Below, piece by piece: positions 20,431 to 32,449 of a stretch of 64,000 nt of DNA. The notes beneath the pieces were generated by a model. The model was not told the DNA's origin. It saw nothing but the letters and a program-made list of their open reading frames with translations, and did no database searches. Location of the stretch: NCBI RefSeq assembly GCF_047663525.1, contig NC_092604.1:11705501-11769500 (forward strand), written 5' to 3'. Position 1 is the stretch's first letter, and each line of letters starts with the position of its first letter. This DNA is from Anas platyrhynchos (taxonomy: Eukaryota > Chordata > Aves > Anseriformes > Anatidae). Both the position numbers and the translations under genes were made by a program.

Positions 20431-23400
20431 GTAATTTTTTTTTTTATAACATGTTGATGGGTCGATTGCTTATGGAGAAAAAGGAACAGCTCTGTGGTGC
20501 TGGTATCGTTCTGATGCGGGGAGAGCCTACATCCTCTTCCCCTCTGCACTGGTGCAAATACAGCAGGAACAGAGGAGGGGACAATCAGGCCCTCTGTGGT
20601 TATGGCTCAGAAAGATAACAGAGTTGGGGAAAACGCTGCTTTTGCCTCCTGGAAAGGTCATTCAGTGATGTGCTGATGGCTGGGTACAGCCTGGATTTCT
20701 AGCTCCTAGGCTTTGCCCATCAGGGGCGTTGGAGTGATTTGAAGGACTGCCACTTCTGATCGACATCATAATTCCTGTTGCTCTTAGGTGGAAGGTGCTA
20801 CAGTGATGTGCAGCAGCGTGAAATCCATAAACCAGACAGGATTTGCTCCCCAGTGACTGGCAAGGCACAGAGAGAGCCATTGCAGATGGTGTTGGGGCTC
20901 AGCTCCTGGAGAGGAATTTGTGTGGATAGAGCAGCCACGGCTTTGCATGGAAGAGATGCTCCAAACCGAGCAGCTGAAGAATCACAGCGGAGGACTCGAA
21001 AGAAAGGGGAAGAAGGCTTGCAACACGGGGTGACTTGGGCAAGGATGGATGCCTTCTCCTTTTTAGGATTGCAGGAGGAACAGTAAGCGGCGCTCAGAAA
21101 TGTGCCTGGTGGCAGATGGCGACGTTGGTTGAGTGCTGTGGAGCATCGTGCTCAACGACAGCAAAAGGCTCAGGGAAGTACTGTAAAAGAATGCAATTTC
21201 TGCTATTAATGTTATATTTAAATACACGAGCCTTTGCCGTCTCCTCGGGGAGGCCTCGTTTGCTCAGTCCCTACGGTGAGCACCTACCCGGGCACCTCAC
21301 TAAAAGCTCCTTGTAATTCTTCCCAGGGCTCTCCGAAGCCTGTGATATTTTTTTTTCCCCTCTGTGGGGCAGGAGGCAGCATTTATTCCCGGTCACAGAA
21401 AGCAGTGGGCACGTTTACTTTCAGGAACGGCTCTGGCTGTTCTGGAGGCTCTAGCACACACACAGATAGCATGCTGTTCCAGGGAAGACGTCGCTGGAAA
21501 ATATGAAGCCCTGTTATCTTCCCATGATTTGATTTAGCCAAACAAGGTTTCCATAGCTCCTGGACAGCTCTGCTGCCGGGGAAAAAAAAAAAATCTCATT
21601 TCTTCACCTGCCAACTCTCTGCACTAATTTTGTCTTCCCGCTTCAAAGCAGTCATCGTGCCCAGAAAATGTCACTTCAAAGCGAAGTTTTGTCCAGTGAT
21701 GAGTCAGGGAGGATTGCTCAGCGTTCAGAGCTTGTGCAGCTCTCCAGACTGCGCCGGGGTGAGGCAGAGCCGCGCTGTCAGGGCCCTCTCCGAGCTCCCT
21801 GCTCGAGCGGCTTGAGATCGGAGGCTGGGCTCCGGCTGCTTTACCAGCTTCTCAGCACGGATAAAAGGAGCTTGCCCACGTCTCCAGCTTCTTTTTCGAG
21901 CACTGAATTCATCTGGGAGGGAAACCGAGCACCAAACTTGTCCTGGGGCTGCGCAAACGCTGCGCTGGCCCCAGCTGAGGTCTCACAGAGCCTCTTTCCC
22001 CGCTGCCCTCCAGCCCACAGTCTGGGGCCGCAGAGCGTGGTCGGTCAGAAGTGTGGGATGTTGGCCCAGGCTGGGAAGTGTGCGAAAGGGAGCAGCTCCC
22101 GGAGCTCCCCCACAGCGCCCGGCCGCGTGACGGAGCCTCCAAGGGCCACATCCTGACCTCGGGCACGGGGCTGGAGTAGATCAGAGCTAACACACACAAA
22201 AGCCAACTTTCCCTTGCATGGAAAATGCCGTTTATAACACCAAGAGACAAATACCAAAGGCCTTAGCTGGTTCTTTCAAAAAAAAATAAAAAATAAATCT
22301 CCTGTTGGCCCTGGTGAGAGTTTTGCCTGAGTAAGGACGTCGGGATTATGCATGCTAATTAAATGAACCACCCATCCCTTCAGATTCTGCTCTCTGCTGG
22401 GAATTCCCCTCTGAGTAACTTGCTCCCACTGAGGAAAGGAGTTGCATGAAAAATTTCCCAGATGGTGAATCCGTTAGAGAAAATCACAATCTGTTTGTGG
22501 CTTTTTCAAACAACAGGGAAAAAAAAAAGAGCACGGGAGACGCTGCGGAATAAATTTGCTGTTGCAAACCATTTGCTCAGTAATGGGGAGAATTTAGATG
22601 GGCAAAGAGGGCTTTTTTCGTAGGAGCCTTCTCTCCCTGCCTCGAAAAATGAACAGAAATCACGGCGCTGTGTGTTTTAAAAGCCCGTGAGGACTCCTGC
22701 TCGGTTGTCCAGACATCCAGGGGGGCTGAAGCTGTGTGGGGACAGTGACCCCGTGCATGCAGACCTCAGAAGGACTGACTGCTGCTGATGTGCTTTGTTG
22801 GTGGTGTCCCTGCTGTCACGAAGGTGCCATTTCACACCAGCCCGCTGCCAGCACCCCTGTGCTTGGGGACCAATGTGGCCTTGGGGACCTGCTCACACTG
22901 AGCCACCCCAGGCAGGTAGAGGTGGCTTGAAACGTGTATTTTATAAAAAAACTCCAAGCCAAGAGAAATTCTTCCAAGGTTTTCTTTTTCTTTTTTTCAT
23001 GTAAACTTCAAATGAAAGCTGCCGAATGGTTTCTTGGAAAAGCTTTTGCTCGTGGCCGTGTGCGGTGTAGGCACTGCTGCTTCCTCCTTTTCCCCGAGAA
23101 GCTGGGTCCCAGGCTGGCGCTGCTGATTTGCCAACAAATTTCCTATTTACCGCTCACCAGAGCATCAGTTGTGACAAATAAACAGAAGAAGGCAGCATTT
23201 CACTGAGAGCATTTGATGAAGACAGCACACAAAGAGAGCTCCTCGGGCTGCAGGCGAGGCGGGCAGCACGGCACACACCGCGCTGAGCCCGGGGGCTGCT
23301 CTGCAGGGCTCGGCGGTGCCAGCCAGGGCAGGTGGCGATGTGTTTGTGACACCTGGCTGCCCAAAGTCTCTGTGATAGCAGAACTGTTGGTTTCTGCAGG

Positions 23401-24670
23401 GATTGTTTAAATCATGCCTGTATTCGCACGTTATGAATGCCTTCAGAAGGAGGTGAATGCACTGCTCAGTTTTGAGAAAAAAAGGTAATTTTGGTGATAG
23501 GTAACAACGTGGTAGCGATGTGCTACCATGAGGGCGAGCAATTTTCATGCCTCAAGACCCGTAACTGCCTCCCCGAGAGGGCAGGAGGGGACTGGTGCTG
23601 CTTTTTTCTCTCTTTGGGAATGTTGGGCGTGCACAAAAGGGCTCAAGGATTTGTTGGGTCTTCCTTTAAAGCATCAAACGTCAGCTAAGAAGCGAAGCAA
23701 GAACCGAGCCCTGTAACCTGGTAATAGCTCGGGATAAATGTCTGGTTCCACTGGAGTCGATGGCAAAGGCTCACAGTGCCTTCAGCGAGGTCGGAATTTC
23801 ACCTTGTGTTCTCGAACAAAACTGCCTGTTCTCGGGGAAATAAATAAAACATTTGAAAGCGATGCTCAGAAGGTCAAGTCGCAATGTGCGTACATACAGG
23901 AGGTGTACATTGATTTGTGTCAGCGCGTGGCACAAGAAATATGAGGCCAAACCCTGAAGTCCCCCACTGCAGGGCACTGCTGCGGGTTTTTCCCCAGGCT
24001 GGCTGCGCTGCCCTTGGAGCTCCCGGCTGGCATCAAAAAAAAACGGCTGGGGTACACGGGTGGGACCCTCGGCAGGACAAGGAGCTTGTTTTTTGCGTGT
24101 GAAAGGCAAGCACGGGGGCTTGAATTCAGCCCTGTGCACGCTGCACCGCCGTGGTGAGGTCCAAAAGTATGTGGTGTGATGGGAAGCCGAAGCCCTGGGG
24201 TGAACCCATTGGGAGAAGGCACCGGGGTGGCACGGGAGATGGGCAGGGGGGGTCCGCTCAGTGGCCTCCCACGACCTTGAACATCTTCTGCATCCTTCTA
24301 GCACATGATTCGGGGGAGAAGGCAGGGGCGGGGGAGGCGGCACAGCACCGAAACGTTTGTTCAGCAATTGCCGCAAAAAGCAAACTCGCTCCAATCTGCA
24401 GAGATGCCAACTGAATTTTGTTTTGTTTTGGTATTTTGGAGGCGCGCCAGCAGCAGGATGTCGTGAAGTCTTCAGCAGCTACTGCCTGCTTGTTCCATAC
24501 CAAGCATAACTTTGTATATATTTTTATCGGCAAACTCGGTCCCACGCACCGAGATGTGCAAACAAGAGCCCTGGCTGCAGGGCTGCTCCTGGGAGCGCTG
24601 GGGGAACAGAGCCATGGTCCCCGGCTGCTCGCTTAAGTCAGATTTTCAGGAGCTGGCCTGCAAAGGTATC

Positions 24671-24698
24671 TTTTTTTTTTTTTTTTTTTTTTTTTTTT
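24671..24698 (+). repeat. T28 homopolymer tract
   Basis: An uninterrupted T run. The sequence on its right shows no reverse-complemented cDNA-like body, so it is not called a minus-strand retrocopy tail. Confidence 0.9.
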
Positions 24699-24965
24699 CC
24701 CTGCCAGCTGCCAGCTGCTAAGAGGAATAGCAAGTGGTTGATTTGATTGGAGAGGGGAAAAAAAAAAACACACACGAGTTCTGCACCCGTTGGGGTCCCA
24801 GCTCCTCCTCCTCGATCCTGGGGAGACCTCAGTGCAGTTGTGGCTGTGATTGCGGCGGATTTAGGGTATCGCTTTTTTTTTCCATTTCATGTGGGGATGA
24901 GGCGCGTTTCTGCTTCGTCAGCAGAAGGGGCTGTTCTCTGCCTTGCACAATGGAAAGCCGCTGGG

Positions 24966-24974
24966 TATAAATAG
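24966..24974 (+). promoter_or_regulatory. Isolated TATA-box consensus
   Basis: TATAAATAG is a perfect TATA-box match. It is flanked by GC-rich sequence (GCTGGG before, GCCTTCC after), the context seen in real TATA promoters. No coding gene begins downstream, so it could be chance or the promoter of an unknown non-coding RNA. Confidence 0.2.
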
Positions 24975-25604
24975 CCTTCCACGCCTGTCACCTCGCTGAC
25001 TTTAACGGCGATGCCCTGATTTAAGCCCTGCTTCCAGAGGATGCTTTAGGTGCTCACCGTCCCCACGGGCCTGACCACATATTTAAATTAAACGTGTGTT
25101 TAAGAGGCGACAACACTAAGCCTGTATTTTAATACTTCCCTGGGCTGGGACTGGCATGAGCCGGGGGAGAAGCCGGCCCGCTGCCTCTCTTTAAGCACTA
25201 CAACTGTCGCCTTCACAAAGGATCAGCGCTCGGAACAGGGAGACATCTTCAGAGTGTCTGACAAATATATGTACAAGTGGGGACCGCGAGCCTGGAATTC
25301 CTAACACGGTGAGGCGTATCGAACATGACAGGGCGGCCCGGAGGACGGAGCTGGCGCTGTGCCTCCTGCCACGGCGGAGGGAAAGGCCCCGGCTCTCCGG
25401 TGGCGTGGGACGGGGATGGCGAGGACACGGGGTCGGAGCTCTCTGCCTTCTCCTCTCCTCGCCTCCTGCCTCCCCACGGAGAGCCTCAGCCTCAGCAATG
25501 GGAATTTGGGGCTGGGCTGGGTGAAAGCACCCTGAGGGGTGCCCAGGTCCCAGCTCGCCCCGTTAGCCCTTCCTGCGCCCTGGTTTTCCCTTTGTTCCTC
25601 AGGG

Positions 25605-25910
25605 AAGCGTCAGAGGTGACTATGGATGCCTTTCGAAATGTTCGTCGTCACATTATCCATCAGATACATATTTACAATCATTCATTAAATTAGGATGTGC
25701 GTTTCATTCTTCTTTCTTGGAATATTAATGCCTACTCCTGGCTGAAATGCCATATGAATATTCATTAAAAAATCAATCAATTCCTGTGCCAGGAATGATG
25801 TCATTTGAGCAATAACTGAGGCAGTAATCGAGCATGCTATGAAAAAACGATGAATGCCATCAGATCTAATGTTTATTGAACCTCGTGTGGGTAAATCACG
25901 GAGGGTTTTT
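25605..25910. promoter_or_regulatory. Strong candidate conserved non-coding element
   Basis: A 300-bp block of CpG-poor, complex, non-repetitive sequence abruptly replaces GC-rich DNA. It contains AATATTCATTAAAAAATCAATCAATTCC (split here for length: AATATTCATTAAA, then AATCAATCAATTCC), which resembles homeodomain plus PBX/MEIS-like sites. A CRE-like AATGATGTCATTTG lies at about 25794-25807, followed by several ATTAAT/TTTATTGA cores. A short frame crosses it but has no protein likeness. Enhancer function for NACC2, TMEM250 or LHX3 is inference. Confidence 0.4.
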
Positions 25911-28900
25911 TCCACGCTTCCCTGCACACAGCCAGGCCCTCTTGATTCCCTTGGTGCCAACCAGGAGCAGCAGCACCTGGAGCAGGTCCCGTGGTGATGG
26001 AGAAGCCAAGGGCCAGGCAGGACGTCATGTCACTGCCAAGCTCCCAAGGAGGAGATCAGAATTAAATCCCCCTTTAACAGTGGGAAACAAAAGTTCTCAA
26101 AACTATTGTGGGAAATCTGCTGGAAAATCAAGAGGCTGAAGTCTTCTTTCCAGTAGGTCTCAGGCTGACGGAGTTTTCTCACCCCTCGCAGCATTGTCCA
26201 GAGAGAGAACAGAACAAAGAGTAAGGCTGCGCTTCAGGAGCGATCACGGCTACTCGAAAATTTCTCAAATTGAGATTTTCCCCGCAATAGTAAAGTAGCT
26301 GTGCCAACGTGCGGGCCTGACTGCAGCTCCCATGATAAGATCACACTGTTTGTGTGGAAAATATTAAGAGTTTTGGCTTGGCTTCAGCAGCAGCAGGAGT
26401 CGTTTTGGAAATCTTTTTTGTGCAGTGCACCAAGATTATGGGAGAGGTCATCTTTGGGATCTGCCGTCTTAAAATCCTCCGTCAGCTCTGCAGAACAAGC
26501 CACGTGGAACGTTTATCCTGGGGAGAAGTCGGTGTGACTGAAACTAAAGACAATAACACCCGGCTTCCCCGGAGGGCTTCACAGGAGTGGCCTTGCAGTG
26601 CCAAGGGCAGCTGGGGAGCAGCGGTCAGATGAGGCCCGCAGGTAAATTTCAGCCCCTCTTGTTTTTTCCAGGTGCCTGGGGTCCGTGCCCCATTTTATTG
26701 TAGCTTGCAGCTGGCTGTCCCAGCAGAACGACCTCTGCCCGTATCGGTATGCAAATGGGAGGCACTGCACCAGGCGGTGTTTTCTCCTGCCCCACTTGTC
26801 TCTCAGTACAGAAGTACCGGCCAGCCCAGACCTGCTGCTTTAGCTCTCCACATGCCAGTGTTACGAGATAAAATCTTTGGTGTCATTGTGAGCCTGTTTC
26901 CAGGGGTGAAACAGCTTCTTCCCTGCTGGGGACACCAAGCATGGGTCCCCTGGGAGCAGGGCTTGCAGCCTGCCCTGAGCCAGGGCTGCTGTTTTCCTCC
27001 TCCAGCACCCAAATACTGACTGGGAGCCACCGCTCCGACATGAGCAACTCGCTGTATCTGCCACATCACAGGCGTTTCAAACCCAAATGTTCTGCAGAAA
27101 GGAGCGGGGAACACAGACCAATTATGCCAGTCTGTCATTTACGTGCTTAACTGGCAAAAATTAACTGCCTGGCTTCCCCCCGGGCGGTTTTTCCTTCCTG
27201 CTGGTGATGGAGGTGTCTCCTGCAACACAGACACAAACCTACCTGGCCAGCATTACTTGCCCCTCCAAAACCACCTGATTTTAGGCACCTTGGTTATGCT
27301 GCTGTGCATCTAAATCACAAAGCGGTGAGGGATGGAAGGGAATCTTTAGGGAGAGGCTGAACACCCTGCAGTTAGTTGCTCAGTGGTCTCTTTTGGGCTT
27401 TTTAAGTTAATTGGAATTGCGGTTCAAGAAAGACATTGAAAAAGCATTGGTTATGTCAGCAACGTGCTGCAGGGAGTTGGGGTGCGAGATACGTCACCGG
27501 TGCTGCTCCGTGTCCCCAAAATACAACACAATGCAGTGAGAGATAAACCTGTCACATATCACTGCAGTCACCAGGCGGTTTGGCAAGGTACTCACACTGG
27601 AGATGTGTTGTCATGTGTGGGGAGCAGAGAGCATGGCCAGACCTTAGGGCTTGTGAAAGAGAGGAGAGGACTTGTAGGGATGGCTTACAGCAGGCCGCAA
27701 GTGGTTTGGGACAGGTGAGACCGAACACTCCTGGGCAGAAATAGCAGGAAGCTGCATCCCAAAGGGATGCCCAGGCTTCAAGATGGGCCAGGAAGCACGT
27801 GGGGAGCTCGGCAGAGCATCGCCAGAAGAGCTGGGGCTGGGAAACAAGCTGGCGAGCTGAGTTCTTTCATTTAACTGAAGAGAAAGTTGAGCAGCTGGGT
27901 CCCTGGGCGTGGAAGAAGCATCTGAAAGCAAAGGTATTTTAATCTCGTGAATTGTGCCAAGTCAAATTAAATAAAATTTCTGAGCAGTAAAGGCAATTAA
28001 CCATCAGGATCATTTACAAGAAGAGGTATCTATCCACAAACACTTTGCATTCTCAAGATGAAAGTAGATGTTTTTTCCTGAAAATTTTATTTTAATGCTG
28101 CTCCTGGGAGAGGAGCCTGCAGCCTGTGTACAGGGAGGTCAGGAGCCGCGGTGCTTCCTTCCAGCATCGGAGCCCAGGAAATTCAGCAAACCGAGGCATT
28201 CAGCCCCTGGTGTGTGAATTAATGCAGCCAAAGTGAAAATGCCTCCTGGGACCGGGTTTTCTCTCCTCCTGTTTCACGGTCACTGTACCATTACGTAATG
28301 AACGGCTATTTAAAAGGCCAATGATACATTATTTTTGTTATTGTCATACCCTCGTCTCTTGGGAGGCCCAGAAAGGAAAGAAGCAATGCCAGGCACTTCT
28401 GGAGCAATTCTCATGACAGGAGCTCAAGGCTTTCTGCATGTACAAATAAGTAAAGCCTTTTTACACACGACCTTGTACCGGCTTAGTCAGGACAATGCAG
28501 ACCCCTTGGAGGCACTCCCAAATTCTGTTTATTTTAACTTATTCCTAACCATTTTAATGGAAAACAATAAGCCTGGCTGTAGGCCAAACACCCGCCACTC
28601 ACGCCGTGCTGCCTATCGCTGAGATGCCTGCTCCTCGCCTTGCTGCTCCGCGGAAAGAGCTTTATTTCTAAAAACCCACAACTGTTACAGCCCAATTCTC
28701 GCCGGGCACTGCCTTGTTCCACAAGCGACTTGTGAAACTCTGTGTGAGGGGCGATGCAGGAGGAGGCCCTGCCCGGGAGCTGCGGGAGGCGCCAGGCCGT
28801 GCTGCCATTTGGAGCGGGGCCTAGCTCCAAGGGGGGGAAGCGAAATGAAGACACCACGGAGTGCTCAAGGAGCAAAAGAGCAGAAGACTAAGGCTGCAGA

Positions 28901-31100
28901 GCGGCTGGGTGAATTCCTGTGATGGTCCCCAGTTGCCATTTAACCTCTTTATCTCCAGGCCTGAAAGGAGACATGGGCATGGTGCCTAACTGCAGGCCCA
29001 TTTTGAGCTTTGTGGCTGAGTGGGGTGTCACTGGGTGTCTGCACGGCTCCCCATGGCCAGGACCCGTGTGTCCTCCCACAGCAAACCCCCTGGGAGCACA
29101 CTCTTTGCTCCCTTCAGCTGGCCAGATTCTGCACAGGGACGTGTAAGGCTGTCCCTGCTCTTGCAGGACACCCAGCACTCATCACCTGGCTGAGGTTGTT
29201 TGGGAGAGAAACAGGCAAATCCCTCTGCCATAAACAAATAAAATATGTAAACGAGGCTTTCGGATACATTTTGCTTTGCCGTTTACTGCTATCCATGATG
29301 GTGTGTTAATCCCCCTGAACTTTGCACGGCTGTCATACAGCTGCTGTGTCCTCTCCTCTCGTACGAATACCAATTACGCTGAAGTGTTAGCTAAATGTAC
29401 CATCAAAAGAAAGGTTTCTGGTAGCAAGTAATTTTCTCTCCTTTCCAGATTGCCTTGTAGTTCACAGTGCAAGACAAACACTGGTTGCATGTATTAGACT
29501 AAGTAGATAACACTTTTTCTACCCACAAAGCAAACTTGTGTCCCAGCTACAAGAATGCGTCCTGTTACGGCCACGGATCTTTTTTTCAGCCCTCTGAAGG
29601 TGTGAGGAATGGAAAGATCTTGTGGGTCTTGCTCATTATGGAGTTTACTTGAAAGCCACGTCTCTACAAAACGAGTTGGTTTTCCCTGGCTTTGTTCAGA
29701 GTCGTGGTACAACACATGATTTTGCCACAGGCTCCCTGGCAGCTCCAGGTGAGGTACCCAGGCAGCCCAGCTCCCTCACGCAGGTGTTTAAAAATCAAGC
29801 TGGGAAGCACCATAAAGGGTATCTCAACCATCCTCAGAGTCCTTACAGCCTGGGATTTGGAAAGGGAACAGCATCTCTAAAGCTTTGCAGTGGGTGGCTA
29901 ATGTTTAACGTGAGAGCTGCAGCCAGGAAGGGTTAACGCAGATGTGCCGTGCTGCAGTTTTATTTCCACTGCTGCACTAACTACTGTTTGGATGGAAAAA
30001 AAAAAAAAAATAAAACGTTAGCTTGTCTCCTGCAAGAATGTAAATGTTGGGTGTTTTATCAAGTGATTTCTTCAGCCCTCAAGCCGTTCTTCAATTTGAA
30101 ATGCTTGATTAAAAAAAAATGCAGGGAAGAGAGAGAAAGAAAGAAAATATTTTCATCATCCCAAGAACACTTTGCAGACATTACGGAAAATGTTGCCTAT
30201 TTTGTTTCCTCTAGTCTCTGAACCAATCTTTTGCATTAAATTCAGCACAGTAGTAAATAAACATGTTTTCTCTAGCCCTGGAGCCATTCGGAGACATCAA
30301 ATGGTACTTAAGAAATGTTTCTTTCTCCATCACAGAACATTTTTAAAATGCCCATGGCTGAAGGGAGCAGCGGCGGTCTCCGGGCTGGCGCATTAGCAGG
30401 CTTTCTGCTCTCCTCCGAAGCTGAGGAAAGGCCCTTGGCAAGCCACATTTTCTGTCCTATGTAAGCACCCGGGGAAGGGCAGGATGCCCCCAGCCCCCCC
30501 GGCTGCTCCGTGCCCCCGGGGTGGGCTGCTCGCCCCGTTTCCCCCCCCCGTGAGCCAGCGAGCGGGCGCCCAGGTGGGTGCGGACAGACCTGGAGCATTG
30601 CGGTGAGATCCCTCTGTGAAGCACAGGGAAGAGGAACAGGGAATGTCACGTTTAAGGAGACTATGATTGCTTTATCTCCGAGTGCGGTATGGGGACATAT
30701 TTCTCATGCATCATTTCTAAAAAAACAATTTTATCTTGCGCAGCAAAGAAAATGTGTTTGTCCTGACCTGACACTGTTTTTTAAAGTGTCGAGTGCTAAT
30801 GAAATTCCTCAGCCTTGAGCAGCTCTAAGGATCTGATGTTGATTTTTAAAATATGGGGATATTTCTTTGCAGATTTTAAGGCAGCCTCAAAATGATAAAT
30901 GTGTGAGAGAAAAGAAACTTCCAGATTCAAAGAAGTTCTGACACAATCTTATATGCAAAGCAGACAGAAAGAGGCTCATACTTTAAAGAGGTTTTTGTTA
31001 TTCCTTTGAAATTTATTTCGAAGGCATAGGGCTAACACTGCTCACTTTAATCATGCAAATAGGTTCACTGATTTTAATACTTAGGGCTTAGAGAAACAAG
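25911..31100. other. TMEM250-NACC2 intergenic, no gene seen
   Basis: No gene, RNA or repeat family is recognised. AT-rich, enhancer-like patches occur at about 27930-28090, 28275-28345 (with ATTACGTAATG, a bZIP/PAR-type palindrome) and 30640-31090. A C/G-rich patch lies at about 30465-30600. Everything else is ordinary intergenic sequence. Confidence 0.45.
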
Positions 31101-32109
31101 AAAACAAAACGAGACTTTTTAGGCTGTAGAGTGAAATTTGGAATGAAAATTTCCTCGTGTTCCCAAGTCCCGAGCAGAGCTCCTTCGGATAATTCCGCTT
31201 TTCTTTGTGATGCTTCAAAGGCTTTCCATGGCAGGGAAATGGCAGGGAGACGGTGTGGAGGAACGGGGCAGAGCTGGAGGCAGCCGGCAGAGCCGAGGCC
31301 GTGCACACGGGGCCGGCCGGGCTCTAGCCCGCGACTGCAGTTAGAGGTCAGCGCAGGTGTCAGCTTACTGCCGACGTTGAGGGACTTTGTCAAAAACAAA
31401 TTCCCTCGTGATTTATGGGGAGGCAGCATCCATGCTTCGTACCAGCACCACAGCTCGCTCGCCCCTTCCCCAAGGAGAGCAGGTGCTGCATGTGCTCCCT
31501 CCAAGCCCCGTCCCTTGGGATGCCGGGGTCCTGCCAGTGCCCCCCGCCTGTGGGAGCCCCCCTGTGGGTCGTGCCCCCTCCGTGGGACGTTTGCACAAGT
31601 GTTCAAAAGAGCAGGGCCCAAGCTGGGGAACGTGCCCAGGACCGACTGTGATAGCACAGGTAGGAGCCAACGAAAGTGGGAAGTCGTAGGTGGCAAGAAC
31701 CAACTTAATGACAAAAACAAACCAGATAAGGTGCTGGGAAACCACCGCGCTGGCTTTGGCGGTGGCAGCGAACGGGATTGCTGCAGACAGCGGGTAGTTC
31801 AGGGCTGTGCCCTGGGGACACGTGCAGGTCACACCGTCCTGTCCTTCAGCGCGACCTCCAAGCGAGTCCTGCAGGATTTCCTCGCCGAGGGGACAGCGCT
31901 GGAGCATCCCCACCATGGAGCTGGGCCATGCGGCGCTGGGGGGGGGGCTCACAAGCTCCTGCCTGGTCCCTGCTCCCCGATCCCAAAACCACAAATCTCA
32001 GGTGAGCAATGGGCACAGGTGAGGGGGCAGAGCAGTGAGTGCCCCCTGCACTGCAGCCCATTTTGTCACACAAGGGAAGGAAATGGTGCTGTGAGCACTG
32101 CAGGAAGGT
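31101..32109. other. Upstream flank of the NACC2 promoter, no gene seen
   Basis: GC content rises toward the right. A long plus-strand frame (31131-32744, 537 codons) and several minus-strand frames cross this area. They stay open only because they continue through the stop-poor pentanucleotide repeat and CpG island, and they encode no recognisable domain. Confidence 0.55.
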
Positions 32110-32110
32110 G

Positions 32111-32446
32111 GGCTGTGCTGTGCCATGCTGTGCCAGGCTGTGCTGTGCCATGCAGTGCAGCACTGTACCATGCCATGCAGTGCTGTGCAGCACCGTGCAA
32201 TGCTGTTCTGTGCTGTGCAATGCAGAGCAGAGCTGTACTGTGCTGTGCCATGCTGGGCTATGCAGTCCTGTGCCGTGCCATGCTGTGCAGTGCTGTGCTG
32301 TGCAATGCAATGCAGTGCCGTGCCGTGCTGTGCAGTGCAGTTCAATGCAGTTCGGTGCTGTACTGTGCCGTGCCATGCCATGCCATGCTGTGCCGTGCCA
32401 TGCCATGCTGTCCCATGCCGTGCCATGCCGTGCCGTGCCATACAGC
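32111..32446. repeat. Pentanucleotide satellite (TGCNR)n, about 67 copies
   Basis: The block divides cleanly into about 67 five-base units, almost all TGCTG, TGCCA, TGCAG, TGCCG or TGCAA, with occasional single-base variants (TACTG, TTCAA, TCCCA). A five-base period without stop codons keeps every frame open, which explains the long overlapping Cys/Ala/Pro/His-rich frames on both strands. It lies about 485 bp upstream of the NACC2 exon 1 donor. Such arrays are typically length-variable. Confidence 0.92.
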
Positions 32447-32449
32447 ACC

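Larger units (their letters stand above)
16718..20440 (+). other. TMEM250: TMEM250 3' UTR and downstream DNA (3' end uncertain)
   Basis: No other gene is visible here. Poly(A) signals in the sense direction occur at 16717-16722 (AATAAA, overlapping the stop), 17210-17215 (ATTAAA, followed by a very T/GT-rich stretch), 18225-18230, 19596-19601, 19673-19678 (AATAAA) and 20425-20430 (ATTAAA followed by T12). The signals at 17210 and 20425 have the best downstream U/GU-rich elements. A 289-codon minus-strand frame at 18151-19020 and its overlaps cover a GC-rich patch and resemble nothing known. The UTR may end anywhere from about 16.74 to 20.45 kb. Confidence 0.4.
20441..25600. other. TMEM250-NACC2 intergenic, no gene seen
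   Basis: Mixed DNA with GC-richer patches (about 21700-22160, 23220-23350, 25270-25560) and AT-rich stretches. It holds a T28 tract at 24671-24698 and an isolated consensus TATA box at 24966-24974. No frame resembles a known protein, and no LINE, LTR or RNA gene is recognised. Confidence 0.5.

Noticed and set aside
20725-20780. Possible degenerate CR1 tail
   Set aside because: The GGAGTGATTTGAAGGACTGCC stretch faintly recalls the CR1 3' end, but no upstream CR1 body or terminal repeat follows.
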